This document shows, one piece after another, positions 33,951 to 43,271 of a stretch of DNA of 56,482 nt. This stretch comes from Fretibacter sp964410285. Its GTDB lineage: Bacteria > Pseudomonadota > Alphaproteobacteria > Caulobacterales > Maricaulaceae. The DNA lies in the NCBI GenBank assembly GCA_964410285.1, contig CAYPFR010000013.1, positions 1-56,482 of the forward strand. Direction: 5' to 3'. Every line of letters starts with the position of its first letter. Position 1 is the stretch's first letter. The translations under genes were made by a program, and so were the position numbers. Under the pieces are notes generated by a model that was not told the DNA's origin, ran no database searches, and saw nothing but the letters and a program-made list of their open reading frames with translations.

Positions 33951-35540
33951 GTGTTCGAAGCTTTAGGTGATAAGCTATCCGGCGTCTTTGACAACCTCAC
34001 GGGCCGTGGGGCTTTATCGGAGAAAGACGTGGCTGCGGCCATGCGCGAAATTCGTATTGCCCTGCTTGAGGCCGATGTCGCCCTGCCCGTTGTCAAAGAC
34101 TTTATTGCCAAAATCAAAGCCGAAGCAGTCGGCGAGAAAGTCATTAAATCCATCAAGCCGGGCCAACAAGTCATCAAGATCGTGCATGACGGCCTTGTAG
34201 AAATGCTCGGCGGGTCCCTCTCTGAGGACGGCAAGGACGCAGCCGCTATCTCAAGCCAATTACAGCTCGCGGGCCGTCCGCCTGTCGCAATCCTCATGGC
34301 GGGCCTTCAGGGCTCAGGTAAAACCACGACCTCGGGCAAGATCGCGAAATTCCTAAAAGAACGTCACAAGAAAAAAGTTCTGCTCGCCTCGCTTGATACC
34401 CGCCGCCCCGCCGCCATGGAGCAACTCGGTATTCTCGCGGAGCAAACCGGCGTAGGCTTCCTTCCGATTGTGAAAGGCGAAAGCGCCGTACAGATTGCGC
34501 GCCGCGCCATGGATCAGGGCGCAAAGGGCGGTTATGATATTGTCTTCCTTGATACGGCGGGCCGCACGACAATTGACGAAGAGCTTATGGCCGAGGTCGA
34601 AGAGATCGCCCGCACGGCAAACCCCGTCGAGACCTTGCTTGTGGCAGATGCGCTAACCGGGCAGGACGCGGTACAAACAGCCAAGCGCTTCCACGCGCAG
34701 CTACCGTTAACCGGACTTGTACTCACCCGCATTGACGGGGACGGACGCGGCGGCGCGGCGCTGTCTATGCGCGCGGTTACAGGTCTGCCGATCAAGTTTC
34801 TGGGGACGGGCGAGAAACTGGACGCGATTGAGGCCTTTGACGCGGAGCGCCTCGCGGGCAGAATTTTAGGCCAAGGCGATATTGTCTCCCTCGTCGAACG
34901 CGCGTCCGAAGTGATCGACCAAAAAGAGGCTGAGCGCGTCGCCAAGAAAATGGAGAAAGGTCAATTTGACCTTGATGATCTTGGCAAGCAGCTTGGCCAG
35001 ATGCAAAAAATGGGCGGCATGGGCGGGCTCATGAAGATGATGCCCGGTATGGGTAAGATGAAAAAGCAGCTGGATGCGGCGGGCGGGATTGATGATCGCC
35101 TCCTCAAGCAGCAGCAAGCGATTATCCTGTCGATGACCCCGCATGAGCGTAAAAACCCGCAGCTTATTAAGGCGTCGCGCAAAAAACGCATCGCCGCAGG
35201 CAGCGGTATGAGCGTGCAAGAGGTCAATAAGCTTCTGAAAATGCACCGCCAAATGTCCGATATGATGAAGAAGCTTGGCAAGGGCGGCATGGCCGGCCTG
35301 ATGAGTCAAATGGGCGGAATGCCCGGCATGCCAAAAGGCATGATGCCGCCCGGCGCAGGCAAAGGCGGCAAAATGCCAAGCCCGGGTGATTTCGACCCTG
35401 CTATGCTTGAGGATTTGAAAAAACAAATGGGCAATATGCCCGCCCCTAAAGGCCTGCCGGGTCTGGGAGCAAAGCTTCCGGGCCTCGGGGGAGGTCTCCC
35501 CGGACTTGGCGGCATATTACCCGGAAAAAAGAAGAAATAA
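33951..35540 (+). CDS. ffh: Signal recognition particle protein Ffh
   Basis: The SRP54 GTPase, which binds signal sequences on ribosomes with 4.5S RNA and delivers them to FtsY. The start is set at GTG 33951, because AGGA lies seven bases upstream and the family begins MFEALGDKL; TTG 33945 is the alternative. The product is 529 residues. G-domain motifs are GLQGSGKTT, DTRRPAA, DTAGRT and RIDGDGRGG. The methionine-rich M domain (KMGGMGGLMKMMPGMGKMKK) ends in a long Gly/Pro/Met tail, longer than in Escherichia coli. Confidence 0.97.
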   Translation: MFEALGDKLSGVFDNLTGRGALSEKDVAAAMREIRIALLEADVALPVVKDFIAKIKAEAVGEKVIKSIKPGQQVIKIVHDGLVEMLGGSLSEDGKDAAAISSQLQLAGRPPVAILMAGLQGSGKTTTSGKIAKFLKERHKKKVLLASLDTRRPAAMEQLGILAEQTGVGFLPIVKGESAVQIARRAMDQGAKGGYDIVFLDTAGRTTIDEELMAEVEEIARTANPVETLLVADALTGQDAVQTAKRFHAQLPLTGLVLTRIDGDGRGGAALSMRAVTGLPIKFLGTGEKLDAIEAFDAERLAGRILGQGDIVSLVERASEVIDQKEAERVAKKMEKGQFDLDDLGKQLGQMQKMGGMGGLMKMMPGMGKMKKQLDAAGGIDDRLLKQQQAIILSMTPHERKNPQLIKASRKKRIAAGSGMSVQEVNKLLKMHRQMSDMMKKLGKGGMAGLMSQMGGMPGMPKGMMPPGAGKGGKMPSPGDFDPAMLEDLKKQMGNMPAPKGLPGLGAKLPGLGGGLPGLGGILPGKKKK

Positions 35541-35580
35541 CGCACACCTGAATTTAAACTGACACTTAAAGGAAAATATC

Positions 35581-36198
35581 ATGTCACTTAAAATACGTCT
35601 GGCCCGTCACGGTGCCAAAAAACGCCCTTATTATCGTATCGTAGTCGCCGATGCGCGCGCCCCGCGTGATGGCCGCTTCATTGACCGCGTTGGGTCCTAT
35701 AACCCTATGCTGCCCAAGGATTCAGAGGACCGCGTAAAGCTCGATACTGAAAAATGTAAAGAGTGGCTCGGCAAGGGCGCTCGCCCTACAGAGCGCGTTG
35801 CGCGTTTCCTTGGCGCGGCGGGCCTTTGGGACTGGAAAGCAGGTAACAACCCAATCAAAGGCAAGCCAGGCGCGGCCGCTTTGCAGCTCATCAAAGATAA
35901 AGAAGAGCGCGCTATCGCCCGCAAGGAGGCAGAAGCTGAAGCCGCAGAAGCGGCTAAAGAAGCCAAAGCCGCCGCCGAAGCGGCTGCAAAAGAAGCCGCC
36001 GAAGCCGAAAAGGCCGCCGCAAAAGAAGCCGCTGAGGCGGCTAAAGACGCTCCGGCCGAGGAAGCCCCTGCCCCAGAGGCCGAAGCCCCAGAGGCCGAAG
36101 CCCCAGACGCCGAAGCCCCAGACGCCGAAGCCCCAGACGCCGACGCTCCAGAGGCTGCGCCGGACGCACCTGCTGATGAAGCCCCAAGCGAAGGCTAA
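35581..36198 (+). CDS. rpsP: 30S ribosomal protein S16 with extended repeat tail
   Basis: S16 is a primary 16S-binding protein. Residues 1-80 are the conserved domain (MSLKIRLARHGAKKRPYYRIVVADARAPRDGRFID in part, and LGAAGLWDW). Residues about 110-205 are an Ala/Glu/Lys coiled-coil-like segment and then an acidic EAPDA repeat. Many alphaproteobacterial S16 proteins have a tail, but this one is long and repetitive; the total of 205 residues compares with about 82 in Escherichia coli. A GGAAAATATC leader precedes the ATG. It follows ffh by 40 bases. Confidence 0.96.
   Translation: MSLKIRLARHGAKKRPYYRIVVADARAPRDGRFIDRVGSYNPMLPKDSEDRVKLDTEKCKEWLGKGARPTERVARFLGAAGLWDWKAGNNPIKGKPGAAALQLIKDKEERAIARKEAEAEAAEAAKEAKAAAEAAAKEAAEAEKAAAKEAAEAAKDAPAEEAPAPEAEAPEAEAPDAEAPDAEAPDADAPEAAPDAPADEAPSEG
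36082..36156 (+). repeat. 15-base tandem repeats in the rpsP tail
   Basis: Four near-identical 15-base units (GAAGCCCCAGA(G/C)GCC) and a fifth degenerate unit encode EAPEA/EAPDA. Units start at 36082, 36097, 36112, 36127 and 36142. Being a multiple of three, copy-number change would lengthen or shorten the S16 tail in frame. Confidence 0.9.
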
Positions 36199-36232
36199 GC
36201 CCGCTACAGCGGCCATGACTGCCGCCAAAATT

Positions 36233-36263
36233 AAGCCGCCTCTTTTCAAGGGGCGGCTTTTTT
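36233..36263 (+). terminator. Intrinsic terminator after rpsP
   Basis: A 12-base-pair stem with one G-T pair: AAGCCGCCTCTT (36233-36244) and AAGGGGCGGCTT (36248-36259), a three-base loop, then six T. Confidence 0.88.
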
Positions 36264-36284
36264 CATGCGCGCCCAAAGACTGAT

Positions 36285-37061
36285 CTAATTTGGCCGGCGG
36301 GCTTGGCGGTATATTTTCGCCGTCTGGCGCAAGACAAGGCTGCGCGGCAACACACGGTAAAGCATGGCCGCGAGCTTATTTTCAAATCCCGGAATTACTA
36401 GCGCCTTACGTCCGTAATATGCGGCAATGGCGGCGCGTCCAATTTTCTCTGGGCTGGCCAGGTGTTTCTGCAAGCCCGCCATGGCCTCTACATCTGTCAT
36501 CTCGGTTTTAATGCCGCCCGGCGCAAAAATGATAACCTCAATACCCGTGCCCGAAAGCTCCTCGCGCAAGGCAAGGCCAAAGTTAACCAGAAAAGCTTTG
36601 CTGCCCGAATACACGGCTTGGTAGGGCAATGGTACAATCCCGCCAAGACTGGCGATAATGAGTATGCGCCCTCCCTGTCCAGTCTTCTGCCATAATGCGA
36701 TTTGCGCGCGCATAAGGCGCAAATTAGCGGTGACGTTTATGTCAAAAAGCGCCGCGTCATTTTCGTCGCTGCCCGACATGAATTCATCAGCGAATGTCAC
36801 GCCCGCATTTAGAATAAGGCCAGTGAATTCGCGCTGCGGGAGGGAGGCCATAAACTCATCCATTTGGGCCGGCTCCCCCATATCAATCTGGCAGGGGGTG
36901 AGCCCCTCCCCTAGCTCACTGCGCAGCGCGTCTAGACGCGCAGTCCGCCGCCCAGTCGCGCAAAGCCGCATGCCCTCACCCGCAAGCGCGCGCGCAATTT
37001 CTCGGCCAAGCCCTGAGCTCGCGCCGGTGACAAGGATATTTTGATCTTGCGGACTATTCAT
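36285..37061 (-). CDS. Short-chain dehydrogenase/reductase
   Basis: A 258-residue SDR. The cofactor motif TGASSGLGREIA lies near residue 12, with ATGRR suggesting NADP preference. The NAG of the active site is in LILNAGV, and the catalytic Ser/Tyr/Lys are in IASLGG and YSGSK. The start at 37061 follows the family's usual N-terminus; the frame is open upstream. The C-terminal basic region resembles the DHRS7-like subgroup. Substrate unknown. Convergent with rpsP across its terminator. Confidence 0.9.
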   Translation of the reverse strand: MNSPQDQNILVTGASSGLGREIARALAGEGMRLCATGRRTARLDALRSELGEGLTPCQIDMGEPAQMDEFMASLPQREFTGLILNAGVTFADEFMSGSDENDAALFDINVTANLRLMRAQIALWQKTGQGGRILIIASLGGIVPLPYQAVYSGSKAFLVNFGLALREELSGTGIEVIIFAPGGIKTEMTDVEAMAGLQKHLASPEKIGRAAIAAYYGRKALVIPGFENKLAAMLYRVLPRSLVLRQTAKIYRQARRPN

Positions 37062-37098
37062 GTAAAAACAGTAGAGCCAATTTACGCCGTTGCAAGCC

Positions 37099-39324
37099 CT
37101 ATTGATCGCCCGCGAGAGATGTTGGCTCAAGGCCAAGTTTAGCTCGTTCGGCATTTATCACGGCTAGGGTCCGCTTGCATAAATCTTGATAATCCTCGCG
37201 CGCGGCAAGGCTACGATAGGCCGGGTTTTGCTTGATATTAATATCATAGCCGCCCTGATCGAAAGCGGCGTTTAGTCGTGCCATGGCCCTATCCGGCTTA
37301 CCTTCGACAATCAGCAAAACGGCTTCTTCTTGATCAAGAACGGAGAGCGAGATGCTCTGCTGGCGCTGCGCATCAATATGGCGCCGGGTTTGTTCTTGCA
37401 TGGCTTTGGCATGTTTATGCCCTGTCGCTTGGAGCGCGGCAGAAAGCTTTTCAAAAGGCGGATAGGCCGCGCTACTTCGCACGGCTTTGACTGAACCATA
37501 AGTGGCGTCATAGAAATCGGTGAGGTCCTGCCAATCGCCGTAAAAGAAAAGATAGTCCATATAGACTTGTTGATGGTCAACATCATCGGGCCGTGCCGCG
37601 AGGTTTTTTTCTGCCAGAGCTCGCCCTGCCGCTAGCTCCCCGAGGCCGCTAAGAGCAAACGGATGGTGCTGATCATAGGCCGAGAGCAAAACCTTGGAAT
37701 AGGCCCCGAGGCTAAGCCAGCCTGTCGCAAGGAACCTAACCATCTGCGGGGTATCCGGAGTGACCTCTAGCAATTCCATCCCTGCCTTCATACCTTTGGC
37801 CATATCCCCCGTATCGAAGGCAAATTCCGCCTGCAAGCGCTGCCGTGTTTTATCGTCGGGCGAGATACGCGCCCAGCTATCCAGCACCCTCTGGGCATCA
37901 GCAAATTTGCTGCGCCAGTAATAGCCTTGGAACAGATTAAAATTCGCATCGACGAGACCCGGGTCATGAGAGAGGGCTTCTTCGAGCAATTGAAAGGCCT
38001 CTGTGAAATTGAGTTTTGATTCAAGCAATACCGCGAGATCATTCTTTGCCAGAGAAAAATTTGGCTTTAGCCTGATCGCTTCGCGGTAATCGCGTTCGGC
38101 TTTATCTGTGTCCTCCGCGCGGGTGGAATAAACTGTTGCGCGGGCAAAAAGGGCATCCGCAGAGCTAGGCTCAAGCTCAAGTGCGCGGTTAATTTTATCA
38201 AGCGCAAATTCGGAAGCCTCCGCAATGGGAATAACTCCCGCGACGCCCGGTACGCCTTGAAATCCAGGCGCGTCACTGACGACGATTTCGTAATAGGCGC
38301 GCCAGACCAGCGCGGGAACATATTCTGGGTCCAGCACCAATGCCTGATCTAAAACTTCAATCGCGCGTTTATAGGCTTCAAAGGTCCCCTCGCGGGCATA
38401 TTGTTTAGACAGTAAATAAAAATCGTAGACTTGCAGGTCAATCGGCGGAGATTTGCGCGCCGTGCCCTGCGGGCTCCCGATAAGATGTGGCGTGAGCTCT
38501 GTGAGAATGGCTTGAGATATCTCGTCCTGAACCGCAAAAATATCAGTCAAGTCGCGGTTGTAAATCGACGACCATCGCTGATAGCCCGTCGAGACATTAA
38601 TCAGCTTGATCGCAACGCGGATTTTATCGCCGGATTTGCGAATAGACCCTTCGAGAATATTAGTGACGCGCAATATGTCGCCAATCTCATCCAAAGACGT
38701 ACTTTTGCCTTTAAAGGCAAATGAGGAGGTACGGCCCGCCACCTCCAGCGCAGGTATCTGCGCAAGGACATTCATCAATTCTTCGGCAATCCCATCCGAA
38801 AAATAAGCCTGATCTCCTTTCTCGCTCAAATCCGCAAAGGGTAGAACTGCGATGGAATTACCAAAAAGATTATCCTTTGAAGCGCCGTCTTTATGTGTGC
38901 CTCTTTGCTCTATGTCGGCCGTTATACCGGGCGCAGATGGCCGGGATGCCGGCTCGGCAAGTTGTGCACTGGCGTCCTGCATCTTATTTGGGATAAAGCG
39001 GTCGCTTAACACAATCGCCCCCACAAGAACCAGGAGAGAGGCTAAAAGCAAATCAAGCCGCTGACCGGTTTCTTGGCGAATACTGATTTCCCTATCGACA
39101 CTTTCGGTGGGCTTAATGCCCTCCGGGGTCATTTCAAACGCCCAAGCCAGAACCATGGCCACGGGAAACCCAAGCATTACAATCACGGTGACAAATGTAT
39201 CAAACCAAGAGGGAAGATTCAGCGAGCCTTCAAGGACAACGGCCAATTGCAACAATAGCCAAGAGACAACAAAATACATCCCCGCAACCCGGAACATGTT
39301 TCGTCTTCTCAACTCCTGAAACAT
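37099..39324 (-). CDS. TolB-like/TPR membrane protein
   Basis: A 741-residue protein. Residues 1-110 hold three membrane helices (FRVAGMYFVVSWLLLQL and so on). A FlgO/TolB-N-like domain follows (IAVLPFADLSEKGDQAYFSDGIAEELMNVLAQI), with the family's LEGSIRKSGDKIRVAIKLINV. Residues about 300-740 are tetratricopeptide repeats. Proteins of this design are often annotated as adenylate cyclase-associated or CadC-like, without the DNA-binding domain here. The partner is unknown, but it is back to back with the cyclase/channel operon, so a signalling link is possible. Confidence 0.82.
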   Translation of the reverse strand: MFQELRRRNMFRVAGMYFVVSWLLLQLAVVLEGSLNLPSWFDTFVTVIVMLGFPVAMVLAWAFEMTPEGIKPTESVDREISIRQETGQRLDLLLASLLVLVGAIVLSDRFIPNKMQDASAQLAEPASRPSAPGITADIEQRGTHKDGASKDNLFGNSIAVLPFADLSEKGDQAYFSDGIAEELMNVLAQIPALEVAGRTSSFAFKGKSTSLDEIGDILRVTNILEGSIRKSGDKIRVAIKLINVSTGYQRWSSIYNRDLTDIFAVQDEISQAILTELTPHLIGSPQGTARKSPPIDLQVYDFYLLSKQYAREGTFEAYKRAIEVLDQALVLDPEYVPALVWRAYYEIVVSDAPGFQGVPGVAGVIPIAEASEFALDKINRALELEPSSADALFARATVYSTRAEDTDKAERDYREAIRLKPNFSLAKNDLAVLLESKLNFTEAFQLLEEALSHDPGLVDANFNLFQGYYWRSKFADAQRVLDSWARISPDDKTRQRLQAEFAFDTGDMAKGMKAGMELLEVTPDTPQMVRFLATGWLSLGAYSKVLLSAYDQHHPFALSGLGELAAGRALAEKNLAARPDDVDHQQVYMDYLFFYGDWQDLTDFYDATYGSVKAVRSSAAYPPFEKLSAALQATGHKHAKAMQEQTRRHIDAQRQQSISLSVLDQEEAVLLIVEGKPDRAMARLNAAFDQGGYDINIKQNPAYRSLAAREDYQDLCKRTLAVINAERAKLGLEPTSLAGDQ

Positions 39325-39614
39325 TTTCGCTTAATACCTCGGTCATGGGGGCGCCCTAAATTGCTAAATCCCCAGCTTAGCAGGGATAGCTCTATTGGAG
39401 CTTAGGCCTGATTGTCAATTGAAACAAACCTGTTTCCGAAAGCTGCGATGAAAATCGAGTATTTGAATAGGCCGCTCCTTCTGAGTTCATCACAAGGCGA
39501 TCTGGGTTTGAATCGTGCTTATGTAATCTATTGAAAGTGAACGAAATTCATATTAGGCTAAAGAGCCTTCCCCCGGTTGTTATTATAAATCATGCCTTCA
39601 TTTGCGGGGAAACT

Positions 39615-41765
39615 GTGTTTAAATATATGTCTATTCGGTCCAAACTATTACTTTTAATGCTAATTGTTGGATTGCTGAGTGCGGCCTCAATTGGGGTGCT
39701 CTCTTATAATAACGCCAAAACCTCTTTGACCGACACCATTTATGATCAGCTTACGGCGCTGCGGGAGACCAAGAAGCGCCAGACCGAAAACTACTTCAAA
39801 GATCAACTGATCGCATTTGAAGTTTTTTCAAATCAGCAACAGGTCAGCAGCGCGCTTGAGGCCTTTAGTCAAAGCTTTGATGAGGTAGAGCCCGTCCCAA
39901 CGTCTTCCGTGAGCGCACTTAAACAGTTTTACCAATCGGACTATCTTGCAAAGCTAGAAAAAAACAGTAATGGCAAGCCTGTTCTTGCAACCTATATACC
40001 GCAATCAAATGCGGCCTTAGCGCGCCAAATCCAATTTATTTCTGAAAACCCTGCGGAGACAGGGAAAAAAGAGACCTTAGTTCGGCCCAATTTACCTGGC
40101 CAGCAGAGCATTGATAATAGCCGCTACGCCAATGCCCATGAAAAATTCCATCCCCTATTTGTGCGCATGCTACGCAGGCTTGATTATTACGATATTTTCC
40201 TGATTGATCATCAAAGCGGGGATATCGTCTATAGCGTTTATAAGGAGGCGGATTTCGGCACCAGCCTTGATAGTGGTCCCTACCGATATACGGGGCTCGC
40301 AAAGGTCTTTAATGCCGCGCGGAAAAACCCGCAGCTTGGTAATGTTATTTTGGTTGATTTCAGTCATTATGAACCTTCATACAACAAGCCGGCGGCCTTT
40401 ATGGCGACCCCCGTATTCGATGGAACGGCTTTGAAAGGCATTGTCGCCGCGCAGCTGAATATTGATGACATCAATGCGTTTATGACCTCATCTGGAAATT
40501 GGGAACAGGAGGGCATGGGCGCTTCCGGCGAGGTTTATCTGGTCGGCGAAGATGCAAACCTTCGGACCTCCAGCCGATTTTTAATTGAGGACAAAGAGGG
40601 CTATCTCCAAGCCTTACGCGACGCGGCTGTGCCGTCAAAAGCCATTGAACTTATTGAAAACACAGGGGTGGCGATTTTGAACCAGCCGGTAAACACGATC
40701 GCCTCGGAAAAAGCCCTGCGCGGCATAAGCGGCACGGAGATCGTGAAAGATTACCGGAATATAGATGTGCTCTCTGCCTATGGCCCTATTGAAATTGGCG
40801 GGATGCGCTGGGCTATTTTGGCCGAAAAAGATGTTTCCGAAGCCATGGCGCCGCTTCATAATATGCGCAACCGCCTTCTTGTGACATTAGGGACGATTGC
40901 TATTTTCGTCACGCTATTTTCACTTTTTGCAGCGGGAATTTTTGCTAAGCCTGTCGCCCATTTAGAGGCTTCAGTCGAGCGTTTTAAAAGCGGTGATACA
41001 GACTTTCGTCTGGACGTGTCCGGTACAGATGAGTTCGCGTCATTGTCCCATGCATTTAACGGCATGATTGATGAAATCAGAGGACATAATGACGTTATCG
41101 AAAACAAGAACCGCGAAAATGAACGCTTACTCAGAACCGTTCTTCCGGATGTTATCGCGGACCGCGTGCGCGGCGGGGACGTCGCCATTGCGGAAACCTT
41201 TGAAAATGTCACTGTGGTGTATGCGACGATTGGACGATTTACAGAGATCATGGCCGATGTTTCCGCGACCGAAATGATTTCTTTGATAAACGAATTGATT
41301 GATGCTTTTGACGAGGCGGCCGAACGGCATGGCGTTGAGCGGATTAACACAGTGGGCGATGTTTATTTGGCTGTTTGCGGTCTACCGATTCCGCGTCTGG
41401 ATCATGCCAAACGCTCAGCGGCTCTTGCGCTTGAAATGGTAGCAATCGTCAACCGCTTTAACCGCTCGCACGGATTTCGTTTAACCCTTGGCGTCGGGCT
41501 TTCCTCAGGCGAGGTTGATGCCGGCATTGTCGGCAAACGCCGATTTGTTTACGAAATTCTAGGCGAAAGCGTGACCATCGCGCGGCAACTGGCGACAGAG
41601 ACAAAAATCAATACCGTCTCTCTGGCTAAAAGCACCTTTGATGATCTCCAAGACCAGACACTGTTCAAAGCTAGTAATCCCATAAAATCCGAGGCGCTTG
41701 GGACGATTGAGCGCTGGATGTCTTCAACACCAAAACTTGTCAGTCAATCGGAGCATCAGGCTTAA
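39615..41765 (+). CDS. Membrane sensor with degenerate class III nucleotide cyclase domain
   Basis: A 716-residue sensor: N-terminal membrane helix, a large periplasmic Cache-type domain (residues about 40-390), a second helix near 420, HAMP, then a class III cyclase-type domain. Catalytic positions are partly lost: VVYATIGRFT has Thr538 where the first metal-binding Asp normally sits, although TVGDVYLA keeps the second (Asp582). The late NxxxR pair is also altered (VTIARQ). The start is GTG 39615 with GGGGA close upstream; ATG 39627 is the alternative. It overlaps a cyclic-nucleotide-gated-type channel gene by one base. Confidence 0.83.
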   Translation: MFKYMSIRSKLLLLMLIVGLLSAASIGVLSYNNAKTSLTDTIYDQLTALRETKKRQTENYFKDQLIAFEVFSNQQQVSSALEAFSQSFDEVEPVPTSSVSALKQFYQSDYLAKLEKNSNGKPVLATYIPQSNAALARQIQFISENPAETGKKETLVRPNLPGQQSIDNSRYANAHEKFHPLFVRMLRRLDYYDIFLIDHQSGDIVYSVYKEADFGTSLDSGPYRYTGLAKVFNAARKNPQLGNVILVDFSHYEPSYNKPAAFMATPVFDGTALKGIVAAQLNIDDINAFMTSSGNWEQEGMGASGEVYLVGEDANLRTSSRFLIEDKEGYLQALRDAAVPSKAIELIENTGVAILNQPVNTIASEKALRGISGTEIVKDYRNIDVLSAYGPIEIGGMRWAILAEKDVSEAMAPLHNMRNRLLVTLGTIAIFVTLFSLFAAGIFAKPVAHLEASVERFKSGDTDFRLDVSGTDEFASLSHAFNGMIDEIRGHNDVIENKNRENERLLRTVLPDVIADRVRGGDVAIAETFENVTVVYATIGRFTEIMADVSATEMISLINELIDAFDEAAERHGVERINTVGDVYLAVCGLPIPRLDHAKRSAALALEMVAIVNRFNRSHGFRLTLGVGLSSGEVDAGIVGKRRFVYEILGESVTIARQLATETKINTVSLAKSTFDDLQDQTLFKASNPIKSEALGTIERWMSSTPKLVSQSEHQA

Positions 41766-43255
41766 TGAACGCCTTGGACACATTGACCTATGTGGCGGTT
41801 ATCGCGGTTGCCGTGATTTATCCCATTCTCACGATCATTTTATCTGAGATACAGCGTTTTCAAGAACGCAAAAATTCACCTTATGTGAAGGCCTTACGGC
41901 AGTTTCAGATCACTGTTTTGCCCATGGCGGCCTTATATATATTGATCACACAAATTGCGGATGTGAACGCCTTTTCCAAAAACACCGATGGAAGCGCGAT
42001 TCCCATCGGTGAACTCCCCTTTGCGGTCATCGCAGCGAAAATTGTCTTAACGGCAGTTTGGATTTTCGCCATTAACGCGCTCTTGACGGCCCTAAACGCC
42101 TTTTTGATTTCTCAAAAAGACAAGAGCAGCTTCTTGTCCAATATGCCCGGCTTATTGCTTGATCTGCTGCGCGTGACACTCGTGCTGATTGGAGCGGCCA
42201 TTATTGTGTCCACAGTTTGGGGGGCCGATCTTCAAGGCGCGCTGGTCGGGCTTGGCGTCGGCGGTATTGTATTGGGCCTCGCGCTCCAAGATACGTTGTC
42301 AGCGATTTTTGCCGGCCTGTCCATGGTTTCAACGCGAAACTTTAAGGAAGGGGATTGGCTGAAAACCGGCGAGTATGAGGGCCGCGTTATTGCGATGGAC
42401 TGGCGCTCTGTTACCATTGAGACAGAACAAAAAATTCTGGCTGTCGTCCCCAATTCCGAACTCGCGCAATCAACCTTTATCGTCGAATCTTCAGAAACCA
42501 TGCCTTACGGCGAAGAAATTTCCCTCTTTATGGCCTTTGACAACCCGCCAGAGAAAGTCATGCGCACGATTGATGAGGTCGCCCGAACAATCCCCGATAT
42601 TCTAACTGATCCACCCCATGAAGTTGAAGTGCTCGATTATACAGATAAGGGCATAGAATATGAGCTTATGTTCTTTGTCGCTGACCGCGGCGAAGCGTGG
42701 CGTGTGCGATCTGATTTTTTGCGCCGGTTCTGGTATGTGGCGAAACGCGAAGGCCTGCATCATACAGGCGCGCAGAACCTCCATTTCCAAACTATTCCGC
42801 CCCGCCCCGTCAGTTTCAACCTGCGTCACGAATTGCTCTCAAAAATTACGGCTTTAACGCCCCCCGGCAAAGGCTTTGATGCGCTTGCGGAGGCGGTAAA
42901 TGTCGTGAGCTTCGGTTTTGAAGAAATATTGATGGCAGCGGAGGATAAGTTCGATTCCATTTACATCCCGATTGAAGGCAGCCTGAGTCTTATTGATCCT
43001 CATGGGAAAATCATCCAATCGTTCAGTGATGGCGAATTTTACGTCGCGCGCGCCTTTCTCACGGGTACAGAAAGCCGTCTGACCCTGCGTTCAAATGAGG
43101 ACTGCAAAGCCTTGCAAATTCATTTCCAGCCTCTCTTGGAATATACAGATAAAAATCCAGCCCTCGCGAGCCGTCTTGAGCAGTATATAGAACATATGGA
43201 AGATTCTCTACGCAGCCAGGATGTGGATCTGAGTGTTCAGCGTATCGCCATATAA
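41765..43255 (+). CDS. MscS-like channel with cyclic-nucleotide-binding domain
   Basis: A 496-residue inner-membrane protein. Four membrane helices (residues 5-170) end in the MscS pore region GALVGLGVGGIVLGLALQDTL, followed by the MscS beta domain (FKEGDWLKTGEYEGRVIAMDWRSV). Residues about 370-490 are a cyclic-nucleotide-binding fold (IYIPIEGSLSLIDPHG, GEFYVARAFLTGTESRLTL). This matches the bCNG group of MscS homologues. Its ATG shares one base with the stop of the cyclase-domain sensor, so sensor and channel are translationally coupled and probably form one signalling unit. Confidence 0.9.
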   Translation: MNALDTLTYVAVIAVAVIYPILTIILSEIQRFQERKNSPYVKALRQFQITVLPMAALYILITQIADVNAFSKNTDGSAIPIGELPFAVIAAKIVLTAVWIFAINALLTALNAFLISQKDKSSFLSNMPGLLLDLLRVTLVLIGAAIIVSTVWGADLQGALVGLGVGGIVLGLALQDTLSAIFAGLSMVSTRNFKEGDWLKTGEYEGRVIAMDWRSVTIETEQKILAVVPNSELAQSTFIVESSETMPYGEEISLFMAFDNPPEKVMRTIDEVARTIPDILTDPPHEVEVLDYTDKGIEYELMFFVADRGEAWRVRSDFLRRFWYVAKREGLHHTGAQNLHFQTIPPRPVSFNLRHELLSKITALTPPGKGFDALAEAVNVVSFGFEEILMAAEDKFDSIYIPIEGSLSLIDPHGKIIQSFSDGEFYVARAFLTGTESRLTLRSNEDCKALQIHFQPLLEYTDKNPALASRLEQYIEHMEDSLRSQDVDLSVQRIAI

Positions 43256-43271
43256 ACCGTGCGGGCCGAAC

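Noticed and set aside
36082..36156. CRISPR-like short repeats
   Set aside because: The units are 15 bases, directly adjacent without spacers, and in frame in rpsP.
35722..36276. Gly/Trp/Phe-rich leftward frame and a Lys/Pro-rich second rightward frame
   Set aside because: Both are other-frame readings of the repetitive rpsP tail.
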